DNA of 64,000 nucleotides from Hyphomicrobiales bacterium (GCA_900466745.1 UBNE01000017.1:1-64000), one strand, 5' to 3'. Counted from the stretch's first letter, positions 18,034 through 29,040 are shown. Numbers and translations are program-made. The notes: a model not told the origin generated them from the letters alone.

Positions 18034-18627
18034 TCACTTGCTGCGGGACAATTTGTCCAGCCGCTCGCGCATCTCGTTGAGCTCGCGCTTGAGGTCGCCG
18101 AGATCGTCGCTCTTGGCGGGCTCGGCCGCGCCGGCCTGCCTGGCCTTCTCGGCCGCGGCGGCGGTGAACGGATTGAACATCCGGAACGCCTCGGTGAACA
18201 TCTGCATGTTGGCGCGGGTCTGCGCCTGGATGGCGTCGAGCGCGTTGCCGCCGAAGGCCGTTCCGCCGAAGGCCTTGGCCATCTGCTCGCGGAACTTGCT
18301 CTGCTCCTGGGTGAAGTTCTCCATCGAGAATTCGAGGTAGCGCGGCACCAGCGCCTGCATGCTGTCGCCGTAGAAGCGGATCAATTGTCGCAGGAAGGTG
18401 ATCGGCAGCAGGTTCTGCCCGTCCTTGGCCTCCTCGTCGAAGATGATCTGGGCCAGCACCGAACGGGTGATGTCCTCGCCCGACTTGGCGTCGTAGACGA
18501 CGAAGTCCTCGCCCGCCCGGACCAGCCCGGCCAGATCCTCCAGCGTCACATAGGAACTCGTCCCCGTGTGGTAGAGGCGCCGATTGGCGTATTTCTTGAT
18601 GACGGTCGGTTCTTTTTCGCTGGCCAT
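18034..18627 (-). CDS. phaR: Polyhydroxyalkanoate synthesis repressor PhaR
   Basis: DNA- and PHB-granule-binding repressor that controls phasin and PHB genes. The 197-residue protein opens with the DNA-binding domain hallmark IKKYANRRLYHTGTSSYVT, then LAQIIFDEE and LRQLIRFYGDSMQALVPRYL; the C-terminus is a charged helix (LKRELNEMRERLDKLS) suited to oligomerisation. Two adjacent ATG codons (18630 and 18627) compete; 18627 has the better distance from AGGG. It is divergent from phaA, the usual arrangement in Hyphomicrobiales. Confidence 0.93.
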   Translation of the reverse strand: MASEKEPTVIKKYANRRLYHTGTSSYVTLEDLAGLVRAGEDFVVYDAKSGEDITRSVLAQIIFDEEAKDGQNLLPITFLRQLIRFYGDSMQALVPRYLEFSMENFTQEQSKFREQMAKAFGGTAFGGNALDAIQAQTRANMQMFTEAFRMFNPFTAAAAEKARQAGAAEPAKSDDLGDLKRELNEMRERLDKLSRSK

Positions 18628-18942
18628 CATACCCTGCTAGACGTTGACCCGTGGCACCGGCCCGGCCGGCGCGGTTCGACGGGGCGTTCTCCCCGCACCG
18701 ACGATAGCCGCTCGGTGCTGCACCGCAAGTTTTTTGAGCGCGGCGCAAAAACCGCCGGAATTGTGGCGCGGGCCCGGCGAGTCCGGGCCGTCCACAGCCG
18801 TTCCGCCCGCCCCGGCCCCGCCTCTGTCGGAAAAGCTGACTTGACGCCGTCACGGCAGGCTTCGAAGGTGGCACCGACAGCGGCGTCGGCGGGAGCGGCG
18901 CAGCCGGACGGCACTCGAAAGTAGAAGCAAGGAATTCCCCCC

Positions 18943-20121
<1,179 letters not shown>

Positions 20122-20152
20122 ACGCCTCCCGCAGATCCGGGATCGACATCCG

Positions 20153-20178
20153 CGCCCCGGTCAACGCCGGGGCGTTTT
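20153..20178 (+). terminator. Terminator between phaA and phaB
   Basis: CGCCCCGG (20153-20160), loop TCAACG, CCGGGGCG (20167-20174), then TTTT. It sits 36 bases before phaB, so phaB needs read-through or its own promoter. Confidence 0.8.
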
Positions 20179-20213
20179 CACCCTCAGAGGGTCAAAGAGA
20201 AAAGGGAACGGCC

Positions 20214-20936
20214 ATGACGAAGGTTGCTCTGGTCACGGGGGGAACGCGCGGCATCGGTGCCGCCATCTGCAAGGCCTTGCAGGCCGCGGGGCACAAGGTC
20301 GCCGCCAGCTATGCCGGCAATGACGAGGCCGCCGCGAGGTTCAAGGCCGAGACCGGCATCCCGGTCTATAAATGGGATGTCGGCGACTACGACGCCTGCG
20401 CCGCCGGCATCGCCACGGTCGAGGCCGAGAACGGGCCGATCGACATCCTGGTCAACAATGCCGGCATCACCCGCGACGGCTTCTTCCACAAGATGACCAA
20501 GGAGCACTGGTCGGAGGTGATCCGTACCAATCTCGATTCGCTGTTCAACATGACGCGCCCGGTGATCGAGGGCATGCGCGCCCGCGGCTTCGGCCGCATC
20601 GTGGTGATCTCCTCGATCAACGGCCAGAAGGGCCAGATGGGCCAGGTCAACTACTCCGCCGCCAAGGCGGGCGACATCGGCTTCGTCAAGGCGCTGGCGC
20701 AGGAGAACGCCAACAAGGGCATCACCGTCAACGCCATCACCCCCGGCTATATCGGCACCGACATGGTCGCCGCCATGCCCGAGGCCGCGCTCCAGCGCGT
20801 CGTCGCCGGCATTCCGGTCGGCCGCCTCGGCAAGCCCGAGGAGATCGCGCAGATGGTCGTCTGGCTCGCCTCCGAGCACGGCGCCTTCGCCACCGGCGCG
20901 ACCTTCTCCATCAATGGCGGGCAGTACATGGCCTGA
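20214..20936 (+). CDS. phaB: Acetoacetyl-CoA reductase
   Basis: NADPH-dependent short-chain dehydrogenase that makes (R)-3-hydroxybutyryl-CoA, the PHB monomer. The 240-residue protein has the TGGTRGIG cofactor loop (8-15), NNAG (81-84), a catalytic serine in ISSING, and YSAAK (Tyr147, Lys151), and ends INGGQYMA as other PhaB proteins do. AAAGGGAACGGCC before the ATG provides the ribosome-binding site. The PHB synthase phaC is not in the window. Confidence 0.95.
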   Translation: MTKVALVTGGTRGIGAAICKALQAAGHKVAASYAGNDEAAARFKAETGIPVYKWDVGDYDACAAGIATVEAENGPIDILVNNAGITRDGFFHKMTKEHWSEVIRTNLDSLFNMTRPVIEGMRARGFGRIVVISSINGQKGQMGQVNYSAAKAGDIGFVKALAQENANKGITVNAITPGYIGTDMVAAMPEAALQRVVAGIPVGRLGKPEEIAQMVVWLASEHGAFATGATFSINGGQYMA

Positions 20937-20978
20937 GGCCGGCGCCGCCGCCCCGCGCCGGGTGGCGGCTCCTTCGCG

Positions 20979-22217
20979 TCAGGCCGCGGCCGGGCGCGGC
21001 GTGCCGTCCGGCTCGACCGCCTCCGGCTCCTGCGAGATCGTCGGGTTGAGCGGATCGATCACCTCGAAGGGCCGCTCGACCTTGGCCGGGGCCGCCCGCA
21101 TCCGCATCCGCAAGGCGGCGAAGCCGGTCAGCGCCAGCGCGGACGCCGCCATGAAGTAGAGCAGTCCGGCGATGCCGAAGCGGGCCATGACGCCGGCTCC
21201 GAGCAGCGGGCCGAGCACCGAGCCGACGCCGTTGACCAGGATCAGCCGCCCGCTGACCGCGACCACCCGGTCTGCCGGCATCCGGTCGAGCGCATGGGCG
21301 ACGCAGACCGGATAGAGCGTCGACATGAAACCGCCGAGCAGCACCGCCAGCGGCAGCCCCGCCGCCAGCGAGCGCGGCGCCGCCACCAGCAGCAGCACCG
21401 CCAGGGCGAAGCCCGCCGCCAGCCCGGCCAGCACCAGCCGGCGGTCGTTGCGGTCGGAGAGCCGCCCGACCGGGACCTGGAAGGCCAGCCCGCCGAGCAC
21501 CGCCACCAGCATGAACAGCGCGATGGTCTGCTGCGGAATGCCCTCCCCCAGCATCCAGGCCGGCACCAGCGCGTAGAAGGCGCTGGTGATCAGGCCGCTG
21601 ACGACGCAGCCGATCACCGAGAGCGGCGCCTGCCGGGTCAATTCGCCATAGCGCAGCGACGCCTCCGGCGCGAGGCCGGGCGCCTCGGCCCGGGTCGTGC
21701 TGACCATCACCAGCGACAGGGCGAACAGCACGATGATCGCCTGGAACGGCGCCGAGGAGCTGATGCTGAGCCAGGCGACGACGAGCTGGCCGATCGCCAG
21801 CGCCACGAAGGTCCCGACCATGTAGGAGGAGAACACCCGGCCGCGCTGGTCCGGCAGCGCCTTGGCGTTGAGCCAGCTCTCGGTGGTGACGAACAGCCCG
21901 ACGCAGCCGACGCCGATCACCGCCCGGCAGGCGGCCCAGGCCGCCGGCGCGGCGACGAGCGGCATCAGCGCCGTGGCGATGACGACGAGCCCGGCGAAGG
22001 CGGTATAGGCGCGGATATGGCCGATGCGCTGGATCACCCCGCCGCAGCTCACCGCGCCGATGGTATAGCCGACGAAATAGGCGCTGAGCACGATGCCCGT
22101 CGCCGTGGCGCCGAAATCCGCGAGCGTCAGCCGCAGCGACAGGAAGGTGTTGAAGAAGCCGTTGGCGAGCTGCACGAGGCTCGTCGCGGCGATGAGCGTT
22201 CCGATCTGCACGAGCAT
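20979..22217 (-). CDS. MFS transporter, YcaD/YfcJ-like group
   Basis: Inner-membrane major facilitator protein of 412 residues with twelve predicted helices. The segment TTESWLNAKALPDQRGR after helix five is a strong marker of the YcaD-type subgroup, and GRLSDRNDRR follows helix eight. The C-terminal tail of about 40 residues is cytoplasmic and proline-rich. Substrate unknown. I chose the ATG at 22217 because AGGAGG lies five bases ahead; an upstream ATG at 22241 would add eight residues and has no such site. Confidence 0.87.
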   Translation of the reverse strand: MLVQIGTLIAATSLVQLANGFFNTFLSLRLTLADFGATATGIVLSAYFVGYTIGAVSCGGVIQRIGHIRAYTAFAGLVVIATALMPLVAAPAAWAACRAVIGVGCVGLFVTTESWLNAKALPDQRGRVFSSYMVGTFVALAIGQLVVAWLSISSSAPFQAIIVLFALSLVMVSTTRAEAPGLAPEASLRYGELTRQAPLSVIGCVVSGLITSAFYALVPAWMLGEGIPQQTIALFMLVAVLGGLAFQVPVGRLSDRNDRRLVLAGLAAGFALAVLLLVAAPRSLAAGLPLAVLLGGFMSTLYPVCVAHALDRMPADRVVAVSGRLILVNGVGSVLGPLLGAGVMARFGIAGLLYFMAASALALTGFAALRMRMRAAPAKVERPFEVIDPLNPTISQEPEAVEPDGTPRPAAA

Positions 22218-22370
22218 CGCGCCCTCCTGCATGGCGTCCACCGAATCCGGCCGCGATAGCAGCCGCAGGCGGCGGGAGAATGGTCAGGGAACCGGCCGAG
22301 GCCGCGGCCTCTCTTAGCCCCGGCCCGGTGGCGATGCGCGTCCCGTCCGGCCGACGCGCCGCGTCGACGC

Positions 22371-23573
22371 TCAGGCTCTTCTCGCTCCACGCGGCAGCAG
22401 GAAGGTCAGGAGGCCGAGCGCCGGCAGCCAGGCGCAGAGCTTGAACACCTGGATGATGCCGATCTGGTCGGCGAGCGCGCCGATCGCCGCCGCGGCCACC
22501 CCGCCCAGCCCGAAGGACAGGCCGTAGAACAGCCCGCCGACCAGGCCGATCCGGTGCGGCACCAGGTCGATGGCGTAGATCAGGATCGCCGAGAAGGCGC
22601 TCGCCATGACGAAGCTGACGATGACGCTGAGCACGCCGGTCCAGAACAGGTCGGCATGGGGCAGCAGCAGCGCGAAGGGCAGCGAGCCGAGGATCGACAG
22701 CCAGATCACCCGGTCGCGGCCGATCCGGTCGCCGATCATCCCGCCGAGGATGACGCCGATGGCGCCGACCACGAGATAGAGGAACAGCATGATCTGCGAG
22801 AGCTGCACCTCCACGCCGAAGCGCTGGATCAGGTAGAAGGTGTAGTAGGAGGTGAAGGCGGCGGTGTAGCCGTTCTTCGAGATCAGCAGCACGATCAGCA
22901 CCGTCATCGCCAGCAGGATGCGCCCCGAGGACAGGTTGTGGCTCGCCACCTCCTCGGCATGCCCCTTGGAGGAGGCCTGCTCGCGCCGCATCGCCGCGTA
23001 GCGGGCGCCGATCCAGCCCATCAGCCCCATCGCCAGCAGCACGACCAGCGAGAACCAGGACAGGCTCTCCTGCCCGCGCGGCACCACGACGATCGCCGCC
23101 AGCAGCGGGCCGACCGCATAGCCGATATGGCCGCCGACCTGGAACACGCCCTGGGCCAACCCCTGCCGCCCGGCCGCGGCATGGCGGGCCATGCGCGTCG
23201 CCTCCGGGTGGAACACCGCCGAGCCGAGCCCGATCAGCCCCGCCGCGAGCAGCACCACGGCATAGCTGTGCGCGAAGGAGAGCAGCAGCAGCCCGACCAG
23301 GGTCGAGCACATGCCGGCGACCATCGCATAGGGCCAGGGCTTGCGGTCGGTGACGTAGCCGAGCAGCGGCTGCAGCAGCGACGACGTCACCTGGAAGGCC
23401 AGCGTGATGAAGCCGATCTGCATGAAGTCGAGCCGATAGGTCTCCTTGATCAGCGGATACAGCGCCGGGATCATCGACTGGACGAGGTCGTTCAGCAGAT
23501 GGGCGAGGCTGAGCGCCGCCAGGACGGGCATCAGCGGGCGGCGCGCGACGGCCTGCATCGGAATCGTAGTCAT
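22371..23573 (-). CDS. MFS transporter of the fosmidomycin-resistance (Fsr) type
   Basis: Inner-membrane exporter of 400 residues, twelve predicted helices. LAHLLNDLVQSMIPALYPL in helix one, GYVTDRKPWPY after helix two, and GSAVFHPEATRMAR are characteristic of Fsr-like transporters, which can confer fosmidomycin resistance when highly expressed. The physiological substrate is not known. Same direction as the preceding MFS gene but 150 bases away, so an operon is uncertain. No clear ribosome-binding site precedes the ATG. Confidence 0.87.
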   Translation of the reverse strand: MTTIPMQAVARRPLMPVLAALSLAHLLNDLVQSMIPALYPLIKETYRLDFMQIGFITLAFQVTSSLLQPLLGYVTDRKPWPYAMVAGMCSTLVGLLLLSFAHSYAVVLLAAGLIGLGSAVFHPEATRMARHAAAGRQGLAQGVFQVGGHIGYAVGPLLAAIVVVPRGQESLSWFSLVVLLAMGLMGWIGARYAAMRREQASSKGHAEEVASHNLSSGRILLAMTVLIVLLISKNGYTAAFTSYYTFYLIQRFGVEVQLSQIMLFLYLVVGAIGVILGGMIGDRIGRDRVIWLSILGSLPFALLLPHADLFWTGVLSVIVSFVMASAFSAILIYAIDLVPHRIGLVGGLFYGLSFGLGGVAAAAIGALADQIGIIQVFKLCAWLPALGLLTFLLPRGARRA

Positions 23574-23820
23574 GAAGGAGGCATATCCGAGCCGGCTCCG
23601 GCGTCAACGGGGCCCGAAGCATGGCGCCTATGGCCGCGATGCCGGGATGCAGCGCAGCAGAGGCGTCGCCGCGGCCATCCGTACCGTCATTGCGGGCCTC
23701 CGCTTCGCCCGGGACGGCATGCGGGCTTATCCCAAAGACGAGGCCGGAGGCCGCCTTGCCGGATCGGCAAAGCCGGCAAAACCTGCTATCGCAGCGTAAT
23801 CCGTCCCCCGCTGCACGGTC

Positions 23821-24747
23821 ATGACCGCCCGCACCGCCACCCTGACCGGCTTCTGCGCCATCCTGCTCTGGTCGACGCTGGCGCTGTTCGCGGCGATGTC
23901 GGGGCGGGTGCCGCCCTTCCAGCTCGCCGCCATGACCTTCGTCGTCGGCGGGCTGCTGATCCTCGCCATCGCGGGGCTGCGGGGCCGGCTCGGCCGCGCC
24001 TGGCCCACGCCGGCCTCCTTCGCGCTCGGCCTCTACGGCCTGTTCGGCGACACCGCGCTCTACTACGCCGCGGTGAAGACCGCCCCGCCGGCCGAGGCCA
24101 ACCTGATCCACTACCTCTGGCCGCTCCTGATCGTGCTCTTCGCCGCGCTGCTGCCGGGCGGCGGGCTGAAGGCGCGCCATCTCGCCGGGGCGCTGATCGG
24201 CCTCGCCGCCACCGGGCTCCTCGTCTCCGGCGGGCTCGGCAGCGGAGGCGGCCTCAGCCTCGGCCACGGCCTGGCCGCGCTCGGCGCCCTGACCTGGGCG
24301 AGCTATTCGGTGGTCTCGCGCCGCTTTGCCGCGGTGCCCTCGGAAAGCCTCGGCCTCACCATGCTCGGCTGCGCCGTGCTGGCGCTTGCCTGCCACCTCG
24401 CCTTCGAGGCCAGCCTGTGGTCGCTGACGGCGACGGAATGGGGCAGCGTCCTCGGGCTCGGCCTCGGGGCGATCGGGCTCGCCTTCGTGCTCTGGGACGT
24501 CGGCATGAAGCGCGGCGACGTCGCCCTGCTCGGCGTCGCCTCCTATGCCGCGCCGGTGCTGTCGACGGTGGTGCTGGTACTGTGCGGCTACGCCCCGGCG
24601 AGCTGGCTGCTGGCCCTGTCCTGCGCGCTCATCGTCGTCGGGGCGCTGGTGGCGGGCGGCGGCGCGCGGCGGCGCGCGGAAAACGTGGCGCCGCTCAGTT
24701 CCGCCGGAGCAGCCGCTCCAGGTAATCCAGCTCCTCCTGCGGCCTGA
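23821..24747 (+). CDS. EamA-family exporter, YddG-like
   Basis: Inner-membrane DMT protein of 308 residues with ten predicted helices. The opening GFCAILLWSTLALFAAMSG and the YLWPLLIVLFAALLPG segment resemble YddG, an exporter of aromatic amino acids; this substrate is an inference. The last 53 bases overlap the 3' end of the oppositely oriented TIGR02302 gene, so each gene's tail is coded on the other's antisense strand. The C-terminal Pro/Ala tail (NPAPPAA) comes from this overlap and may have been acquired by loss of an earlier stop. Confidence 0.86.
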   Translation: MTARTATLTGFCAILLWSTLALFAAMSGRVPPFQLAAMTFVVGGLLILAIAGLRGRLGRAWPTPASFALGLYGLFGDTALYYAAVKTAPPAEANLIHYLWPLLIVLFAALLPGGGLKARHLAGALIGLAATGLLVSGGLGSGGGLSLGHGLAALGALTWASYSVVSRRFAAVPSESLGLTMLGCAVLALACHLAFEASLWSLTATEWGSVLGLGLGAIGLAFVLWDVGMKRGDVALLGVASYAAPVLSTVVLVLCGYAPASWLLALSCALIVVGALVAGGGARRRAENVAPLSSAGAAAPGNPAPPAA

Positions 24748-27379
24748 GCGGATCGCCGAGGCGCTTGCGCAGCTCCTCCAGGATGCGGCGGGCCCGCTGC
24801 GTCGCGCTCTCGTCCGCGCCCGGCACCTTGACCCGGCCATCGGCCCAGTCGCGCTGGCGCTGCGGCCGGCCGAGCGGGTCCTCGCTGCCACGCTGCTGCC
24901 CGGAAGGCCGGCCCTGCTGGCGCCCGTCCGGCTCGCCATAGGCGTTCTCGGTGCCGTCCCCGGGCTGGCCCTGCATCTGCTGGGCGAGGTTCTGGCCGCC
25001 GCGGCGCAGCGCGTCGATGGCCTTGCCCTGCGCGTCGAGCGCCTCGTCGCCATTGCCCTGCCCGAGCTGCTTCTCGGCCTCGCGCATCGCCTCCTCGGCC
25101 TCGTCGAGTTCGCCGTTCTGCGGCGCGCCCATACCGCGCATCCGCCGCTGCAGGTCCTGCAAACGCTCGCGCAGCGCCTGCTGGCGCTGGGAGAGGCCCT
25201 GCCCCTGCCCGTTCTGGCCCTGCATGCCCTCGCCGCCTTCGCCATCCTCGCCCTGGTCGCCCGGCTGCTGGCCGGGCTGGCGTCCGCGCTGGCCGCGTTG
25301 CCCCTGCTGGCCCTGCTGCCCGCGCTGGCCGGGCCGGGCCTGCTGCTGGCCGGGGCGCTGGCCGCGCTGGGCCTCCCCTTGCCGGTTCTGCTCGTTCCGG
25401 TAGGTCTCGTCGCGCAGGTTCTGCTGGTCGCGCGTCATCCGGTCGAGATCGCCCAGCGCCTGGTTCATCTGGTTCTGGCGCGGATCGCCCTGACCGGGGC
25501 GCGCCATCTGCAGGTTGTTGAGCATCCGGTTGAGCTCTTCCATCAGGCGCTGCGCCTCGGCCATGTCGCCGCGCTTCGACAACTCCTCGATGCGGTCGAG
25601 CATGTTCTGCAGGTCGCGCGGCGTCACCGTGCGGAAATTCTCGGGCAATTGCGCCTGGTTCTGCTCGCCGTTCTGCTGCTGGCGCATCATCTGCTCGGCG
25701 AGCTGGCGCATATAGTTGTCCATCGCCCGCCGCATCTCCTCGGTGAGCTTCCTGATATCCTCCTCGGAGGCACCGCGCTCCAGCGCCTGCTGGAGGTTCT
25801 CCTGCGCCTGCCGCAGCGCCCGCTCGGCGTCCGACATGTCGCCGTCCTCGAGCTGGAGGGCCATCGCCCACATCATCTCCGCGACCTCGCGCAAGGCGTC
25901 GTCGCCGCCGGCCTTGCGCAGCCGCTCGGTCAGCATGCGCATGCCGAGATAGGTGCCCATCTCCTTCATGAAGAGCTCGGGCTCGATCATCAGCGCGTCC
26001 ATGGCGAGCTGCACCTTGGAGCGGTCGTCCACATTCATCACCAGCTTGCGTCGCTGCTCGACCAGCGCCTTGGCCAGCGGGTTGGTGAAGGTGCGCTGCG
26101 GCAGCACGACCTCGACCGGCTGGCTACGCCCCTCCTGCCCGGCCTCGTCCCTGGCGATCAGCACCATGCGTACCTTGGCGCCGGCCCAGGGATGCGCCGA
26201 GAAGTCGACGCTGCCCTTCAATTCCTCCTCGCCGGTGGCCGAAGGCGGCACGGCGAGGTTCTGTTTCGGCGGCTCGACCAGCGAGCGCCCGCCGGCCGCG
26301 GCATCGGGGCGCGAGACGCCGACCTCGATCGAGGCCAGCCCGTAATCGTCCTTGGCCTTGTAGCTGATGCTCAGCCCGCCCGACTGCCCGCCGACGATCG
26401 GCTTGGGCGGATCGGTGAAGGCGATGGTCGGCGGCTGGTCGGGAATGGCGGTGATGTCGAGCGTGGTGCCCGGCGCGCCGCTGCCGGTGAGCCTGAGCGT
26501 GCCGTTGCCGGCGAGGATATAGCGCTTCTCCAGCACGGCCTGCTGCGGGTCGCTCGCCGGCGCCTGCCGGACCGCCCCCGCTTCGCCTTCCTGCTCGGCC
26601 GGCTTGGCTTCGAGCCTGCCGGTGGTGACGACGTCCATGTTCGCCTTGCCCGCGACGCGCACGACGATGACCGATTTCTCCGGCGCACTCAGCTTCGGGC
26701 TGGCGAGCCTGGCGAAGTCGATCAGGATCGGCGGCAGCCTCGTATAGGCCGGCGGGTCGATCCAGGCGTCGATGCGGGTCGAGGGCGAGGAGCCGGGCGG
26801 CCCCTGCCAGTCGAAGGCGGCGGAAAGGCGCTGCGTCGCCTCCGGCCCGGCGACGAAGAAGGCGGCGATGGCGGCGAGCAGCGGCACGGCGCGCAGCGCC
26901 CGCCGGTCGTGCACCGCCATCCGCGGATGCGGCAACTCGACCTTGAGCGCCGACACCTGCCGGCTCTGGCGCTCGACATGCAGCTTCCACAGCGCCTGCG
27001 AGACCGGATCGCCGGCGCCGACCGCGAGGCTGTCCTCCAGCGCCGAGGCCGGGCGATGCCCGCCGGCGAAGGCGCGGTCGAGCCGCGTCAGCGCCTCGCG
27101 ATGCGTCGGCGGAACGAGGCGGGCGACATGCCAGAGCCCGGCGAGGAAGGCGGCGGCGAAGCCGAGGACGCCGGCGAGCCGCCCGTACCAGGGCAGATGC
27201 GTCCACAGCCCGAACCAGGACAGCGCGAGGAAGGCGAGGACGATGCCGAGCGGCAGCCAGAGCCGCGGCCACAACCTCTCCCAGCCGAGCGAAACCCGCG
27301 AGGCCAGCGCGAGACGGCTCAGCCGCTGCCGGACGCCGTCCATCCTGTCGGGCGCCTTGCGGCGCTCTGCCTCGCTCAT
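24695..27379 (-). CDS. TIGR02302/DUF4175 family membrane protein
   Basis: A large alphaproteobacterial protein of unknown function, 894 residues from the chosen start. Two membrane helices lie near the N-terminus (about 35-75) and a third near 150; a beta-rich region follows (about 190-400, including DDYGLASIEVGVSRP), then long helices (about 420-620) rich in Gln, Glu and Met, and a Gln/Gly-rich low-complexity tract (about 640-740) with QGQQGQRGQRG-like wording, before a final helical domain ending in YLERLLRRN. It probably faces the periplasm. The start at 27379 has GGAG eight bases ahead; 27403 and 27409 are alternatives. It lies downstream of lysA in the same direction. Confidence 0.85.
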   Translation of the reverse strand: MSEAERRKAPDRMDGVRQRLSRLALASRVSLGWERLWPRLWLPLGIVLAFLALSWFGLWTHLPWYGRLAGVLGFAAAFLAGLWHVARLVPPTHREALTRLDRAFAGGHRPASALEDSLAVGAGDPVSQALWKLHVERQSRQVSALKVELPHPRMAVHDRRALRAVPLLAAIAAFFVAGPEATQRLSAAFDWQGPPGSSPSTRIDAWIDPPAYTRLPPILIDFARLASPKLSAPEKSVIVVRVAGKANMDVVTTGRLEAKPAEQEGEAGAVRQAPASDPQQAVLEKRYILAGNGTLRLTGSGAPGTTLDITAIPDQPPTIAFTDPPKPIVGGQSGGLSISYKAKDDYGLASIEVGVSRPDAAAGGRSLVEPPKQNLAVPPSATGEEELKGSVDFSAHPWAGAKVRMVLIARDEAGQEGRSQPVEVVLPQRTFTNPLAKALVEQRRKLVMNVDDRSKVQLAMDALMIEPELFMKEMGTYLGMRMLTERLRKAGGDDALREVAEMMWAMALQLEDGDMSDAERALRQAQENLQQALERGASEEDIRKLTEEMRRAMDNYMRQLAEQMMRQQQNGEQNQAQLPENFRTVTPRDLQNMLDRIEELSKRGDMAEAQRLMEELNRMLNNLQMARPGQGDPRQNQMNQALGDLDRMTRDQQNLRDETYRNEQNRQGEAQRGQRPGQQQARPGQRGQQGQQGQRGQRGRQPGQQPGDQGEDGEGGEGMQGQNGQGQGLSQRQQALRERLQDLQRRMRGMGAPQNGELDEAEEAMREAEKQLGQGNGDEALDAQGKAIDALRRGGQNLAQQMQGQPGDGTENAYGEPDGRQQGRPSGQQRGSEDPLGRPQRQRDWADGRVKVPGADESATQRARRILEELRKRLGDPLRPQEELDYLERLLRRN

Positions 27380-27591
27380 GCCATCGCTCCGGGCAGCCCC
27401 CATTTCCATGTGAAATCGCCTGATCCGGTCAGGCTAACACGGGAATGTGGCATTGCCAGTCCCCGGGCCGGCCTTTGCACCGCGCTCGACGTTTCGTGAA
27501 CAGCGGGCGGCGTCACGCCCGGACCCATCCCGGGCAACCGAGACCGCCGGTCACGAGCTGCCCGGATCGAGCCCGGGACTGACGCTGGAAT

Positions 27592-28881
27592 TCACGCGAA
27601 CCAGACCGGAGCCCGGTCCAGCCCGATCAGCTCCTCATAGCTCTGGCGCGGGCGGGTGACGGCGTACTGGTCGCCCTTGACCAGGACCTCGGCGACCAGC
27701 AGGCGCTGGTTGTAGGTCGAGGACATCGAGGCGCCATAGGCGCCGGCGGTCATGAAGGCGACGAGATCGCCCTGCCCGAGCGGGGGCAGCGCCCGCCCGG
27801 TGGTGAAGGTATCGCCCGATTCGCAGATCGGCCCGACCACGTCATAGGCGACCTCCGGCGCGTCAGCCGGCCGCTCATCGACCGGCCAGATCTCGTGATA
27901 GGCCTCGTACATCGCCGGCCGGACGAGGTCGTTCATCGCCGCGTCGACGACGAGGAACTGCCGGGTCGGCCGCGGATTGAGATGCAGCACCCGCGTCAGC
28001 AGGATGCCGGCATTGCCGACGATGAGGCGTCCCGGCTCGAAGCCGAGCTCGACGTCGAGCCCCTTCGTCACCCGCCCGACCATTTGCGCATAGGCCTCGA
28101 TCAGGCTGGGCCCGTAATCGAAGGCCTTGGGGATGTCGTAGGGGATGCCGAGCCCGCCGCCGAGATCGAGCCGCTCGACGCGGTGCCCCTCGCCCTTCAG
28201 CGCGCCGACCAGCGCGACCATCTTGGCATAGGCCGCCTCGAAGGCGTCGATCTCGCGGATCTGGCTGCCGATATGGACGGCGAGCCCCATGATCCGCACG
28301 CCCGGCAGGTTGGCCGCCCGGGCATAGAGCCGCCCGACCTCCTCGAAGGAGACGCCAAACTTGTTCTCGGAGGAGCCCGTCGTGATCTTGGCGTGGCCGC
28401 CGGCGCCGATATCGGGATTGACCCGGAACACCGCCTCCTGCCGCCTGCCGAGCGAGGCCGCGACCCTGGAGAGCAGGTCGAGCTCGCTCTCGCTCTCGAT
28501 ATTGACCTGGTAGATGCCGGCCTCGACGGCGAAGCGCAGTTCCTGCTCGCTCTTGCCGACGCCGGAGAACACGATCTTGTCTGCCGGGATGCCGGCGGCG
28601 AGGGCCTTGCGCACCTCGCCTTCCGAGACCGTGTCGATGCCGGCGCCGAGCGCGCCCAGCGTCTTGAGCACGCCGAGATTGCCGTTCGCCTTCATCGCGT
28701 AGAAGACATGCGCCTTGCCGGCCGGCGCGGCCTGCTTCACCGCCGTCTCGAACAGCTTGTAGTGCCGCTCGATCGTCGCCGTCGAATAGACATAGACCGG
28801 CGTGCCGACCTCGGCCGCGATCCGCTTGAGATCGACGCCCTCGGCATGGAGCGAGCCGTCGCGATAGGCGAAATGATGCAT
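27592..28881 (-). CDS. lysA: Diaminopimelate decarboxylase
   Basis: PLP enzyme (fold III) that decarboxylates meso-diaminopimelate to lysine. The 429-residue protein has the PLP lysine in FYAMKANGN (Lys64), HIGSQI, the GGGLGIPY phosphate loop, EPGRLIVGNAG, and the substrate-binding ICESGDTF with the active-site cysteine. The ATG at 28881 (MHHFAYRDG) was chosen because AGGG precedes it; an upstream start would add 14 residues of non-family sequence. Downstream of lptM and argH, the order found in many proteobacteria. Confidence 0.96.
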   Translation of the reverse strand: MHHFAYRDGSLHAEGVDLKRIAAEVGTPVYVYSTATIERHYKLFETAVKQAAPAGKAHVFYAMKANGNLGVLKTLGALGAGIDTVSEGEVRKALAAGIPADKIVFSGVGKSEQELRFAVEAGIYQVNIESESELDLLSRVAASLGRRQEAVFRVNPDIGAGGHAKITTGSSENKFGVSFEEVGRLYARAANLPGVRIMGLAVHIGSQIREIDAFEAAYAKMVALVGALKGEGHRVERLDLGGGLGIPYDIPKAFDYGPSLIEAYAQMVGRVTKGLDVELGFEPGRLIVGNAGILLTRVLHLNPRPTRQFLVVDAAMNDLVRPAMYEAYHEIWPVDERPADAPEVAYDVVGPICESGDTFTTGRALPPLGQGDLVAFMTAGAYGASMSSTYNQRLLVAEVLVKGDQYAVTRPRQSYEELIGLDRAPVWFA

Positions 28882-29040
28882 GGGAACGAACCCTGAGAAG
28901 GCCGACTGAAACCGCCCCGTCATCCCGGATGGAGCGCGATGGAATTCCGGGGCCGCGGCCCCGCGCCGCCGGCGCAGGCTCCGGCACGGACCCCGAACCC
29001 CGCCTCGGCCGCCCCGAGCGACCGGCGGGGGAGGAAGCCG

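Noticed and set aside
20911..25245. Minus-strand open frame of about 1440 codons
   Set aside because: It runs through two transporter genes, an antisense stretch of a third and part of the TIGR02302 gene in a different frame; composition is that of a shadow frame.
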